Positions 54,624 to 63,950 of a stretch of 64,000 bases of DNA are shown piece by piece; within the stretch, counting starts at the first letter, position 1; every line of letters begins with the position of its first letter. Under the pieces are notes generated by a model. It was not told the DNA's origin. It did not search any database and worked only from the letters and a program-made list of their open reading frames with translations. The position numbers and the translations under genes were made by a program. Where the stretch lies: NCBI RefSeq assembly GCF_946902915.1, contig NZ_CAMPPY010000004.1, positions 148,722 to 212,721 on the forward strand. The letters are read 5' to 3'. Source of the stretch: Streptococcus sp. Marseille-Q5986 (GTDB lineage Bacteria > Bacillota > Bacilli > Lactobacillales > Streptococcaceae).

Positions 54624-55577
54624 CTAGTTTCCATATTTCTGGTAAAAATCGACCTTGACCTGGATAAAGGTTTCGGCTTCGCGTAGTAGTTGCAGGAGGG
54701 TAGCACGGGTTTCAAACTCCTCACGTGTTTTAGGGAGACTCCGATTGCGGAAGACTTGCAGATAGCGTTCAATGTCATCAAGTAGGCCATGAGCAGGATT
54801 GGTCTGACTTAGCTGGGCAGCAATCTTCGAAAAGAGCTGGGCCAAAATCAAACTCTCGCTTGCGGCCAGATGACAGGTATTGATCTGCTGGGCCATATTT
54901 CGCAGGATACGACTTTGTCTCTGTCTCATCTCAAAGTAGTGGATGTGGTAGTCCGTCTGGTGAAAGAGGTGGTCCGAGTGATCCAAATAAACCAGTTTGA
55001 GAGCTTCATCGAGGAGGTTGTCTAATTCATCAACAAGTTGGGCTTGATTGCGTCCGTCTCCTCTTGACAGATAGTATTTAAAACGAAGCAGGATGTCTTT
55101 TAACTTTTCTTCGACCTGAAGATGGTAGCTTTGGATGGCTTTCTCGCGAGAGGGCATGTAAAGGTTGACCAATAGAGCAAAGCTTGTCCCGATGAGAAAG
55201 AGGAGCACTTCATTAAGCAAGAGCTCTGGGGAAGTAGACTCCCGTACCAAGAGATGACCGACCAAGACACTGCTAGGGGTGATACCGATTTCCCAGCCCA
55301 TTTTGTAAGAAAGAGGGACATAGAGAGCCAGATAGAGGCCCAGACTCCAGATGTGAAAGCCCGTCAGCTGAAAGGCTAGAACACCGATAGCGAGCGCTAG
55401 GAGCATGGAAAAGAGGCGGTTACGTGCTAATTTTAGCGTGCTTCTGCGCGTGTCGGAGAGGCTTAATAGGGCGATAATTCCAGCTGAAACTGCTGATGAT
55501 AAATCTAAAAAATAAGCGAGAAAACAAGCGAGACAGGTCGCTAAGATCAGTTTTGTCGTACGTTGAGTGAGGGACAT
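54624..55577 (-). CDS. Aromatic acid exporter family (ArAE/FUSC-like) membrane protein
   Basis: 317 residues. N-terminal membrane block of about six helices (LILATCLACFLAYFLDLSSAVSAGIIALLSL; FSMLLALAIGVLAFQLTGFHIWSLGLYLALYVPLSY; LLLNEVLLFLIGTSFALLVNLYMPS) and a long helical cytosolic C-terminal domain (about 155-317). Looks like the ArAE_1/DUF939 family; substrate unknown. It is the first gene after the IS junction. Likely co-transcribed after sstT. Confidence 0.82.
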   Translation of the reverse strand: MSLTQRTTKLILATCLACFLAYFLDLSSAVSAGIIALLSLSDTRRSTLKLARNRLFSMLLALAIGVLAFQLTGFHIWSLGLYLALYVPLSYKMGWEIGITPSSVLVGHLLVRESTSPELLLNEVLLFLIGTSFALLVNLYMPSREKAIQSYHLQVEEKLKDILLRFKYYLSRGDGRNQAQLVDELDNLLDEALKLVYLDHSDHLFHQTDYHIHYFEMRQRQSRILRNMAQQINTCHLAASESLILAQLFSKIAAQLSQTNPAHGLLDDIERYLQVFRNRSLPKTREEFETRATLLQLLREAETFIQVKVDFYQKYGN

Positions 55578-55626
55578 GAAAATTTCCTAAACTAATAGAA
55601 TCAAGTGTTTAACGAGGAATCAGAGA

Positions 55627-56838
55627 CTAGGGACGAATTTTTCGGTTTGTAGCATACTCGGCAACCGCTGTAAAGAGAACATCTGTTGAAGAGTTCAGGG
55701 CTGTTTCGCAGGAGTCTTGAACGACCCCAATCACAAATCCGACTCCGACAACCTGCATAGCCAAGTCGTTGGAAATCCCAAAGAGGCTACAAGCGACAGG
55801 AATGAGGAGAAGCGATCCCCCAGCAATTCCAGATGCCCCGCAGGCAGAAATGGCAGCCACTACACTGAGCACAAATGCTGTCCCAAAGTCTACCGAGATT
55901 CCGAGTGTATTGACAGCAGCCAGAGTCAGGATGTTAATGGTAACGGCAGCGCCGGCCATATTGATGGTCGAACCAAGGGGGATGGAGACAGAGTAGGTAT
56001 CAGGATTCAGCCCCAAGTCTTGGCAGAGTTTCATATTGACAGGGATATTGGCAGCAGAGCTACGAGTGAAGAAGGCTGTAATACCACTGACGCGTAGGCA
56101 TTTCAAAACAAGGGGATAGGGATTTTTCCTCATAAAGAGAAAGGCGATGAGTGGGTTGACGATGAGAGCAACAAAAGCCATGGTAGTAATCAAAAGTCCT
56201 AGGAGGACACCGTAGTTTGCCAGACTGGCAATGCCCTTGTCTGAGATGGTCTTAAACACCAAGCCTAAAATTCCAAAGGGAGCTAGGTTGATAATCCACT
56301 CGACAATTTTAGAGGTGACATCCGCCATGGTTCTCAGTAATTCTTTACTGTGTTTACTTGCCTCTCTCATAGCTAAGCCAAAGATGACTGCCCAAGAGAG
56401 AATCCCGATATAGTTGGCTTCAACAATAGCATTTAAGGGATTGTCCACCAGTTTGAGCAAGAGGTTGCTGAGGACTTGACCGATACCGTCAGGAGCAGCA
56501 ACTTCTGTATTTGCGCTGGTCAGAGTGATTTGTACAGGCAGTAAGAAACTAGCTAGAACGGCCACCAATGCAGCAGCAAAGGTTCCGAGCAAGTATAGGA
56601 AAATAACTGTCTTCATATTGGTGTTTTGCCCCTTTTGGTGTTGAGAAAGGGCATTGGCAACAAGGGCAAAAACTAGAATAGGAGCGATGGCTTTCAGTCC
56701 GCCTACAAAGAGGTCTCCAAGCAGACCAATTCCTGTAAGGTTTGGGAAGAGCATCCCCAATGTAGCTCCAAAAATCATTCCAATAAGGATTCGTTTGATG
56801 AGGCTTGCCTTTGTCCAGGCTCTAATGATTCGTTTCAT
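55627..56838 (-). CDS. sstT: Serine/threonine:Na+ symporter SstT
   Basis: A 403-residue dicarboxylate/amino acid:cation symporter family protein. Visible: N-terminal [18 protein letters not shown], family motif [18 protein letters not shown] (HP1 serine-rich loop), [26 protein letters not shown], and [58 protein letters not shown] precedes the ATG. Confidence 0.94.
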   Translation of the reverse strand: MKRIIRAWTKASLIKRILIGMIFGATLGMLFPNLTGIGLLGDLFVGGLKAIAPILVFALVANALSQHQKGQNTNMKTVIFLYLLGTFAAALVAVLASFLLPVQITLTSANTEVAAPDGIGQVLSNLLLKLVDNPLNAIVEANYIGILSWAVIFGLAMREASKHSKELLRTMADVTSKIVEWIINLAPFGILGLVFKTISDKGIASLANYGVLLGLLITTMAFVALIVNPLIAFLFMRKNPYPLVLKCLRVSGITAFFTRSSAANIPVNMKLCQDLGLNPDTYSVSIPLGSTINMAGAAVTINILTLAAVNTLGISVDFGTAFVLSVVAAISACGASGIAGGSLLLIPVACSLFGISNDLAMQVVGVGFVIGVVQDSCETALNSSTDVLFTAVAEYATNRKIRP

Positions 56839-56988
56839 AGCAGTCTCCTTTAAAATGTATTGTTTATAATTATAGTATAAATATGCTATAGAGGCAAGTG
56901 ATATTTTGAAAATAGAGATGATAATTGAATAATTATGAAAGAAAAGAGAAGGACGATTTTATGGTATAATAGGAAAAAGGAGTTTTAT

Positions 56989-57549
56989 ATGCAAGATTTT
57001 TTTCAACGCTATTTTGATAAACTTGATTTAACAACCATCTTAGAGAATCTCTTGACCAAGGTGATTTCTCTTTTGATTTTGTTTCTGCTATTTTATATAG
57101 CTAAAAAGATGCTTCACGCTACTGTCCGAAAGATTGTCAAGCCCTCACTTAAATTTTCAAATCGAGATGCAGGAAGACAAAAGACCATTTCTCGTTTGCT
57201 GGAGAATGTCTTTAACTACATTCTTTATTTCTTTTTGATCTACTGCATCCTGTCTATTTTAGGATTGCCAGTTTCTAGCCTCCTTGCCGGTGCGGGGATT
57301 GCTGGTGTAGCCATTGGTATGGGAGCACAAGGTTTTCTATCTGATGTTATTAATGGTTTTTTTATCCTCTTTGAACGCCAGCTTGATGTGGGTGATGAAG
57401 TGGTTCTGACAAATGGACCGATTACCGTCTCTGGAAAGGTCGTTAGTGTAGGAATCCGTACAACACAACTGCGAGGTGACGATCAAGCCCTTCACTTTGT
57501 TCCTAACCGCAATATTACCGTTGTTAGTAATTTATCCCGTACTGAATAG
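56989..57549 (+). CDS. mscS: MscS-family mechanosensitive channel, short C-terminus
   Basis: 186 residues from the ATG at 56989 (MQDFFQRYFDKLDLTTILENL), with GGAG and the promoter TATGGTATAAT upstream; the in-frame ATG at 56935 precedes that promoter. Three membrane helices and the pore helix (LLAGAGIAGVAIGMGAQGFLSDVINGFFILFERQLDVGDEV), then the beta domain (TVSGKVVSVGIRTTQLRGDDQALHFVPNRNITVVSNLS). It stops right after the beta domain, without the alpha/beta vestibule and C-terminal barrel of typical family members. Confidence 0.85.
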   Translation: MQDFFQRYFDKLDLTTILENLLTKVISLLILFLLFYIAKKMLHATVRKIVKPSLKFSNRDAGRQKTISRLLENVFNYILYFFLIYCILSILGLPVSSLLAGAGIAGVAIGMGAQGFLSDVINGFFILFERQLDVGDEVVLTNGPITVSGKVVSVGIRTTQLRGDDQALHFVPNRNITVVSNLSRTE

Positions 57550-57606
57550 TCCGACTATTTTAGCAGATTTGTGGTACAATAGAAGGAGTTTGGTAAAGGA
57601 GAGAGT

Positions 57607-58515
57607 ATGCTATTTGTAGAGAAAAAATTAGGTCACGATTGTACTTGGATAGACCTTGATGTGGACAAGATTAAAAATATGGAAGATCTTTCTGACATCT
57701 ATGGATTGGACAAGGAAACCATCGAGTATGCTCTGGATAGAAATGAACGAGCCCACATGGATTATAACCGTGAAACGGAGACGGTAACCTTTATTTATAA
57801 TGTTCTCGATTTAGAAAAAGACAAAGAATACTATGAAGCGATTCCGATGACCTTTATCGTTGAAAAACAACGGCTGATTACTATCAGCAATCACAAGAAT
57901 ACTTATGTGATTAAACGCATGGCAATCTACCTTGAAAGCCATGAAATTATTTCAATCTACAAATTTCTTTTTGCCAGTTTAGAGATTATTAGCAATGCTT
58001 ATTATCCCGTGATTGAAGAGATGGATAAAAGTAAGGATGAAATCAGTGCACTTCTTCGTCAAAAAACAACTAAAAAAAATCTTTTCGCCCTCTCTGACTT
58101 GGAAACTGGTATGGTTTACCTGACAGCTGCCGCTAAACAAAATCGTCTCCTCTTGGAACACATTCAAGGGCATGCTCTTTATCGCAATCTTAATGAGGTA
58201 GAAAGAGAGCAGTTTGACGATGCTATGATTGAAGCTCATCAGTTGGTTTCAATGACAGATTTGATATCTCAAGTTTTGCAACAACTCTCAGCCTCTTACA
58301 ACAACATCCTAAATAATAATCTGAATGATAATTTGACAACTTTGACAATTATCTCAGTCTTGCTAGCTATCCTTGCGGTTATTACAGGATTCTTCGGAAT
58401 GAATGTTCCCTTACCGTTTACAGATGAACCAAATGCTTGGATTTATATTTTGATAGCTAGTCTCATTTTATGGGCAGTCTTAGCTCAATGTTTAAAGAAA
58501 ATTGCTAGAAATTAA
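57607..58515 (+). CDS. corA: CorA-family Mg2+/divalent cation channel
   Basis: 302 residues. An N-terminal alpha/beta cytosolic domain, a long pore helix region (about 130-245), two C-terminal membrane helices, and the GMN selectivity motif in TGFFGMNVPLPF (about residues 262-273). GGAGAG precedes the ATG; a probable -10 (GGTACAAT) lies 30 bp upstream. Confidence 0.93.
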   Translation: MLFVEKKLGHDCTWIDLDVDKIKNMEDLSDIYGLDKETIEYALDRNERAHMDYNRETETVTFIYNVLDLEKDKEYYEAIPMTFIVEKQRLITISNHKNTYVIKRMAIYLESHEIISIYKFLFASLEIISNAYYPVIEEMDKSKDEISALLRQKTTKKNLFALSDLETGMVYLTAAAKQNRLLLEHIQGHALYRNLNEVEREQFDDAMIEAHQLVSMTDLISQVLQQLSASYNNILNNNLNDNLTTLTIISVLLAILAVITGFFGMNVPLPFTDEPNAWIYILIASLILWAVLAQCLKKIARN

Positions 58516-58528
58516 AAAAGGAGCTAGA

Positions 58529-59056
58529 ATGGCGATTGAAAACTATATGCCAGATTTTGCTGTGGAAGCAGTCTATGATCTGACAGTCCCAAGCCTGCAG
58601 GCGCAGGGAATCAAGGCTGTTTTGGTCGATTTGGACAATACCCTCATTGCTTGGAACAACCCTGATGGGACGCCAGAGATGAAGCAATGGCTACATGACC
58701 TTCGGGACGCGGGTATTCGCATCATCGTGGTCTCAAACAACACCAAAAAACGGGTTCAACGCGCAGTTGAGAAATTTGGGATTGACTACGTTTATTGGGC
58801 CTTGAAGCCTTTCACTTTTGGGATTGACCGTGCCATGAAGGAATTTCACTATGAAAAAAATGAAGTGGTCATGGTCGGCGACCAACTCATGACGGATATT
58901 CGCGCAGCCCATCGTGCGGGTATTCGCTCGATCTTAGTCAAACCCTTGGTCCAACATGACTCGATTAAAACGCAGATTAACCGGGCTCGCGAGCGCCGTG
59001 TCATGCGAAAAATCACTGAAAAGTATGGATCGATTACATATAAAAAAGGAATTTAA
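58529..59056 (+). CDS. yqeG: YqeG-family HAD phosphatase
   Basis: 175 residues from the ATG at 58529 (MAIENYMPDFAVEAVYDLTV), with AAGGAG 7 bp upstream; a longer in-frame start lies inside corA. HAD motifs: VLVDLDNTLIAWN (Asp nucleophile), VVSNNTKKR, KPFTFGIDRAM, MVGDQLMTDIRAAHRAG. First gene of a conserved yqeG-yqeH-(aroE)-yhbY-nadD-yqeK-rsfS run. Confidence 0.93.
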   Translation: MAIENYMPDFAVEAVYDLTVPSLQAQGIKAVLVDLDNTLIAWNNPDGTPEMKQWLHDLRDAGIRIIVVSNNTKKRVQRAVEKFGIDYVYWALKPFTFGIDRAMKEFHYEKNEVVMVGDQLMTDIRAAHRAGIRSILVKPLVQHDSIKTQINRARERRVMRKITEKYGSITYKKGI

Positions 59057-59058
59057 CT

Positions 59059-60165
59059 ATGGAAGAAATTCTCTGTATTGGTTGTGGAGCAACCATTCAG
59101 ACGACAGACAAGGCTGGCCTTGGATTTACCCCCCAGTCAGCACTCGAAAAAGGTTTGGAGACTGGTGAAGTTTATTGCCAACGCTGTTTCCGTCTCCGCC
59201 ATTACAATGAAATCACAGATGTCCAGTTGACGGATGATGATTTCCTCAAGCTCTTGCATGAGGTGGGAGACAGTGATGCCTTGGTGCTCAATGTCATTGA
59301 TATTTTTGACTTTAATGGCTCTGTCATCCCAGGCTTGCCACGTTTTGTATCGGGCAATGATGTCCTTTTGGTCGGAAATAAAAAAGATATTCTACCAAAG
59401 TCAGTTAAACCAGGCAAGATTAGCCAGTGGCTGATGGAGCGCGCCCACGAAGAAGGACTTCGTCCAGTCGATGTTGTCCTGACTTCGGCTCAGAATAAGC
59501 ATGCCATTAAGGAAGTCATTGACAAGATTGAACACTACCGCAAGGGACGCGATGTCTTTGTGGTTGGGGTGACCAACGTTGGAAAATCAACTCTTATCAA
59601 TGCCATTATCCAAGAAATCACGGGTGACCAAAATGTCATCACGACTTCGCGTTTCCCAGGGACAACCTTGGACAAGATTGAGATTCCGCTTGACGACGGA
59701 TCTTATATCTACGATACACCGGGGATCATCCACCGTCACCAGATGGCCCACTACTTGACGGCTAAAAACCTCAAGTATGTCAGCCCTAAAAAGGAAATCA
59801 AGCCCAAAACCTATCAACTCAATCCTGAGCAAACCCTGTTTTTAGGTGGCCTAGGACGATTTGACTTCATTGCAGGTGAGAAGCAAGGTTTCACAGCTTT
59901 CTTTGGCAATGAGCTCAAACTCCACCGTACCAAGCTTGAAGGCGCTAGTGCCTTTTATGACAAGCACCTTGGAACCTTCCTCACCCCACCAAATAGCAAG
60001 GAAAAAGAAGATTTTCCAAAACTAGTCGAGCATGTCTTTACCATTAAGGACAAGACAGATCTGGTCATCTCAGGCCTAGGCTGGGTCCGCGTAACAGGCA
60101 CTTCCAAAGTCGCCGTCTGGGCACCAGAAGGCGTCGCCGTCGTCACACGAAAAGCCATTATTTAA
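59059..60165 (+). CDS. yqeH: Ribosome biogenesis GTPase YqeH
   Basis: 368 residues. N-terminal zinc finger (CIGCGATIQ ... YCQRCFRLRHYNEI) and circularly permuted GTPase: G4 LVGNKKDILPK and G5 before G1 GVTNVGKSTLINA (about 171-183), then G3 YDTPGII. The C-terminal domain binds RNA. Needed for 30S assembly. It starts 2 bp after yqeG, with weak GGAAT upstream. Confidence 0.96.
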   Translation: MEEILCIGCGATIQTTDKAGLGFTPQSALEKGLETGEVYCQRCFRLRHYNEITDVQLTDDDFLKLLHEVGDSDALVLNVIDIFDFNGSVIPGLPRFVSGNDVLLVGNKKDILPKSVKPGKISQWLMERAHEEGLRPVDVVLTSAQNKHAIKEVIDKIEHYRKGRDVFVVGVTNVGKSTLINAIIQEITGDQNVITTSRFPGTTLDKIEIPLDDGSYIYDTPGIIHRHQMAHYLTAKNLKYVSPKKEIKPKTYQLNPEQTLFLGGLGRFDFIAGEKQGFTAFFGNELKLHRTKLEGASAFYDKHLGTFLTPPNSKEKEDFPKLVEHVFTIKDKTDLVISGLGWVRVTGTSKVAVWAPEGVAVVTRKAII

Positions 60166-60171
60166 AATAAA

Positions 60172-60378
60172 ATCACTGAGCGAACAAAGTGAGCTCATAA
60201 AAAGATAGTTATTGCCGTGGTGTGATTGCCAATCGTTAGATTGGCAAGGGGCGCAATTGAGACCAAGGCTCAATTGTGAGGTCAGGAAATCCATTTTTCA
60301 AAGATGAGATCTTTGGAAAATTAGTTCCGACCGTCCCCCACCACCTAAAATAACTATCAAAAAAACAAGGAAGAAATT
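60172..60378 (+). other. Hairpin-rich intergenic element between yqeH and yhbY
   Basis: GATAGTTATT (60204-60213) pairs with AATAACTATC (60349-60358), and inside it GTGGTG (60217-60222) with CACCAC (60339-60344). Three hairpins lie within: TTGCCAATC/GATTGGCAA (60226-60247), CAATTGAG/CTCAATTG (60254-60276) and TTTTCAAAGAT/ATCTTTGGAAAA (60295-60320). No open frame. It could be a structured RNA or a small non-autonomous mobile element with terminal inverted repeats. Confidence 0.55.
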
Positions 60379-60690
60379 ATGTCATTAACATCAAAACAAC
60401 GTGCCTTCCTCAACAGCCAGGCACATACCCTCAAACCCATCATCCAAATCGGGAAAAATGGACTCAACGACCAAATAAAAACCAGCGTCCGTCAGGCTCT
60501 TGATGCCCGCGAATTGATCAAGGTTACTCTCTTACAAAACACAGATGAAAACATCCACGAAGTAGCTGAAATCTTGGAAAAAGAAATCGGTGTGGATACT
60601 GTCCAAAAAATCGGACGCATCTTGATCTTGTTTAAACAATCCAGCAAGAAAGAAAATCGCAAGATTTCTAAAAAAGTAAAAGAAATTTAA
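60379..60690 (+). CDS. yhbY: RNA-binding protein YhbY (CRM domain)
   Basis: 103 residues. The single CRM domain (LTSKQRAFLNSQAHTLKPIIQIGKNGLNDQIKTSVRQALDARELIKVTLLQN) has the GxxG-type loop. Associates with pre-50S or 30S particles. AAGGAAG precedes the ATG. Basic C-terminal tail. Confidence 0.95.
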   Translation: MSLTSKQRAFLNSQAHTLKPIIQIGKNGLNDQIKTSVRQALDARELIKVTLLQNTDENIHEVAEILEKEIGVDTVQKIGRILILFKQSSKKENRKISKKVKEI

Positions 60691-60741
60691 CCACCATACT
60701 CCAAACAACTGTTTTTACAGAGAAATAAAGGAGACTAGCCT

Positions 60742-61371
60742 ATGGCAATCGAATTATTGACTCCCTTTAGCAAGGTAGAGTTGGAGCCAGAAATCAAGGA
60801 GAAAAAACGAAAACAAGTCGGGATTTTAGGGGGAAATTTTAACCCTGTTCACAATGCCCATCTTATCGTTGCGGACCAAGTACGGCAACAGTTGGGACTG
60901 GATCAAGTTCTGCTTATGCCTGAGTACCAACCTCCCCATGTAGATAAAAAGGAAACCATCCCCGAGCACCATCGTCTCAAGATGCTTGAGTTAGCGATTG
61001 AGGGGATTGAAGGCCTAGCCATTGAAACAATCGAGTTAGAGCGCAAGGGCATTTCCTACACCTACGACACCATGAAGATTTTGACCGAGCAACATCCAGA
61101 CACGGATTATTATTTCATTATTGGGGCTGATATGGTGGACTATCTGCCTAAATGGTACCGAATTGATGAGCTAGTCGACATGGTTCAGTTTGTAGGGGTT
61201 CAGCGTCCGCGCTACAAGGCAGGGACTTCCTATCCCGTTATCTGGGTGGATGTGCCCCTCATGGACATCTCGTCCAGCATGGTGCGTGACTTCATTGCTC
61301 AAGGTCGGAAGCCCAACTTTCTCCTACCTCAGCCAGTGCTAGACTACATCGAGAAGGAGGGGCTCTACTGA
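60742..61371 (+). CDS. nadD: Nicotinate-nucleotide adenylyltransferase
   Basis: 209 residues. Nucleotidyltransferase motif [20 protein letters not shown] (HxGH-like), [30 protein letters not shown], and [10 protein letters not shown] (ISSTxIR-like). Makes deamido-NAD. It has about 25 residues before the motif. Overlaps yqeK by 1 base (TGATG). Confidence 0.95.
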   Translation: MAIELLTPFSKVELEPEIKEKKRKQVGILGGNFNPVHNAHLIVADQVRQQLGLDQVLLMPEYQPPHVDKKETIPEHHRLKMLELAIEGIEGLAIETIELERKGISYTYDTMKILTEQHPDTDYYFIIGADMVDYLPKWYRIDELVDMVQFVGVQRPRYKAGTSYPVIWVDVPLMDISSSMVRDFIAQGRKPNFLLPQPVLDYIEKEGLY

Positions 61372-61964
61372 TGGCCTATCAAGACTATATCAACTGCTCT
61401 CGCGAGGCTTTGTTGGAAAAAATGGCAGAGCTTCTACCTGAAAAACGTTTAACTCATTGCTTGGGTGTGGAACGTGCAGCCATAGAACTGGCCCAGCGAT
61501 TCGGTGTGGATACTGAGAGAGCAGGTCTAGCAGGTCTTCTTCATGACTATGCTAAAAAGCAGTCAGATCAGGAATTTCTGGTTTTGATTGACCGTTATCA
61601 ACTAGCCCCTGACCTCAAAAACTGGGGCAATAATGTCTGGCATGGCATGGTTGGCATCTACAAGATTCAGGAAGATTTGGATTTGCATGATTCAGAAATC
61701 CTGCGAGCTATTGAAATCCATACAGTCGGTGCTGGTCAGATGACAGACCTAGATAAAGTTGTCTACGTCGCAGATTATATCGAGCACAATCGTGCCTTTC
61801 CAGGAGTGGATGTGGCGCGTGAAATTGCAAGTTTGTCACTTAATAAGGCAGTGGCCTACGAAACAGCTCGTACCGTGGAGCATCTAGCTCATAAGGGATT
61901 CCCCATCTATCCCCAAACCCTTGAAACCTATAACGCCTTTGTGCACTATTTGAAAGAGGACTAA
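61371..61964 (+). CDS. yqeK: HD-domain nucleotide phosphohydrolase YqeK (Ap4A hydrolase)
   Basis: 197 residues with the HD motif in [13 protein letters not shown], upstream His in [20 protein letters not shown], and [20 protein letters not shown]. YqeK in Firmicutes hydrolyses Ap4A symmetrically to ADP. ATG overlaps nadD stop; GGAGG in the nadD end. Confidence 0.93.
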   Translation: MAYQDYINCSREALLEKMAELLPEKRLTHCLGVERAAIELAQRFGVDTERAGLAGLLHDYAKKQSDQEFLVLIDRYQLAPDLKNWGNNVWHGMVGIYKIQEDLDLHDSEILRAIEIHTVGAGQMTDLDKVVYVADYIEHNRAFPGVDVAREIASLSLNKAVAYETARTVEHLAHKGFPIYPQTLETYNAFVHYLKED

Positions 61965-62318
<354 letters not shown>

Positions 62319-62329
62319 AAGATGACTTG

Positions 62330-62927
62330 AACTTCGGATGGGAATTGCTTTGAAATTCGACAATGTATTGAGATTATTCTTGTTTTCTGAGTGAGAAGTG
62401 AGAAATTACCTAGACTTTCCGTTGTGATAAAACTTCTTGAAACGATAATGTTTCAAGAAGTCGGTAGTTTTGAGAGTAAAACAGTTCGGGGAACTGTTTT
62501 AGCCTGAGTTTAGAGATGAAAAACGAAGGGCTCAAAACTAAGTCTTGGAACTTCGAAGAAGGTCGCAGACGTCCGAAATCACCTAAGGAAAGTCTTAAAA
62601 AGACTTTGTCTTCAATCGAACTCAGTTGCAGTCAACTGGGTTTTATTTGCTTATTTTAGAAAAAAAGGATAGAAAGGTAAGGGGTGCTGTGTTTGGTTCA
62701 TTTCAAAACCGAACACGAGCTAAAAGCTGCGAGAAAAAGAATACTTCCTTTGTGTTTTATGATAGGGCAGAAAATTTCCTATTTTCTCCGTGCTTTTAGC
62801 GCTCTTTGTATCTTAGAAAGGATTTGAACCCGTCCTGTAATCGTCGGAAAATAGATAGCCTTCCTTGGAGCTCGGCTCCATCGTCAAGCTCCTAATTTTC
62901 ATTCCGACTACGGGCGGACTTGGTATC
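62330..62927 (+). other. 600-bp hairpin-rich non-coding region
   Basis: No gene. Clear inverted repeats: CTTCTTGAAAC/GTTTCAAGAAG (62433-62460), AAAACAGTTC/GAACTGTTTT with a GGG loop (62478-62500), AAAGTCTT/AAGACTTT (62589-62606), AACTCAGTTG/CAACTGGGTT then T-rich (62619-62647, terminator-like), GTGTTTGGTT/AACCGAACAC (62689-62716), and GAGCTAAAAGC paired over 64 nt with GCTTTTAGCGCTC (62717-62804). Likely holds a terminator for the yqeG-rsfS operon plus an untyped RNA or repeat. Confidence 0.55.
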
Positions 62928-62933
62928 ATGATT

Positions 62934-63674
62934 ATGGCAACTTATGAAACCTTTGCGGCTGTTTACGATGCTGTGATGGATGATAGTTTATACGATAAAT
63001 GGACGGATTTTTCTCTGCGTCATTTGCCTAAGACCAAGGAGAGAAAGAAGCTTTTGGAACTGGCTTGTGGAACAGGCATTCAGTCTGTGCGCTTTTCTAA
63101 AGCTGGTTTTGATGTGACAGGACTTGACTTGAGTGCGGATATGTTGAAGATTGCGGAGAAGAGAGCGGCTGCAGCCAAGCAAAAGATTGATTTTATTGAA
63201 GGCAATATGCTGGATTTGTCCAAGGCAGGTCGATACGATTTTGTTACGTGTTACTCGGATTCAATCTGCTACATGCAGGATGAGGTGGAAGTAGGGAACG
63301 TCTTTAAGGAAGTGTATAATGCCCTCAACGAAGATGGAGTATTTATCTTTGATGTACATTCGACCTACCAGACGGACGAGGTCTTTCCAGGCTATTCTTA
63401 CCATGAAAATGCGGAAGATTTTGCCATGCTCTGGGATACCTACGAAGATGCGGCGTCTCACGCCATCGTCCATGAGCTGACTTTCTTTATCAAGGAGGCG
63501 GACGGTTCCTTTAGTCGCTACGATGAAGTGCATGAGGAGCGGACTTATGAGATTCTGACCTATGATATTTTGCTGGAACAGGCCGGTTTCAAGTCCTTCA
63601 AACTTTATGCGGATTTTGAGGACAAGGAGCCAACAGAAACCAGCACCCGTTGGTTTTTTGTCGCGCAGAAGTAA
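62934..63674 (+). CDS. Class I SAM-dependent methyltransferase
   Basis: 246 residues from the ATG at 62934 (MATYETFAAVYDAVMDDSLYDKWTDFSL); another ATG at 62928 is in frame and neither has a good RBS. Motif I is LLELACGTGIQSVRF, then VTGLDLSADMLKIAEKRA, FIEGNMLDL and CYSDSICYMQDE. Close to the methyltransferase that follows rsfS in streptococci. Substrate unknown. Confidence 0.85.
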   Translation: MATYETFAAVYDAVMDDSLYDKWTDFSLRHLPKTKERKKLLELACGTGIQSVRFSKAGFDVTGLDLSADMLKIAEKRAAAAKQKIDFIEGNMLDLSKAGRYDFVTCYSDSICYMQDEVEVGNVFKEVYNALNEDGVFIFDVHSTYQTDEVFPGYSYHENAEDFAMLWDTYEDAASHAIVHELTFFIKEADGSFSRYDEVHEERTYEILTYDILLEQAGFKSFKLYADFEDKEPTETSTRWFFVAQK

Positions 63675-63689
63675 GAGATGTAGTTTATA

Positions 63690-63950
63690 ATGGTTTGGAT
63701 GTTTTCGGGATATTTTTTATTTTATTTAGTGAAATTTTATTATAAAACATGGAATATGAAACAAATTAGTGTTTTTTTAAATTCAATAAAGAAAAATTTA
63801 AAGGAACTGTATTCAAGCGACTGGGAATTTTTTAGTAATCAGTCATTGTCAGTAAAAATAATCAAAATTTTATTGCTTGTGCTAGGAGTGATAATTGTAT
63901 TCAACAGTTATAGACGATACGATAATTTACACTGTTTCACAATACGTTGA
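63690..63950 (+). CDS. Hypothetical small membrane protein (86 aa), uncertain
   Basis: Two hydrophobic segments (MFSGYFLFYLVKFYY; IIKILLLVLGVIIVF) and AT-rich coding unlike the neighbours. No good RBS (GTAGTTTATA before ATG). It may be a real cargo gene or chance. Confidence 0.35.
   Translation: MVWMFSGYFLFYLVKFYYKTWNMKQISVFLNSIKKNLKELYSSDWEFFSNQSLSVKIIKILLLVLGVIIVFNSYRRYDNLHCFTIR

Noticed and set aside
60204..60358. tRNA gene, because of the cloverleaf shape
   Set aside because: 155 nt is too long, and there is no GTTCRANNC-like T-arm or CCA-compatible acceptor stem.
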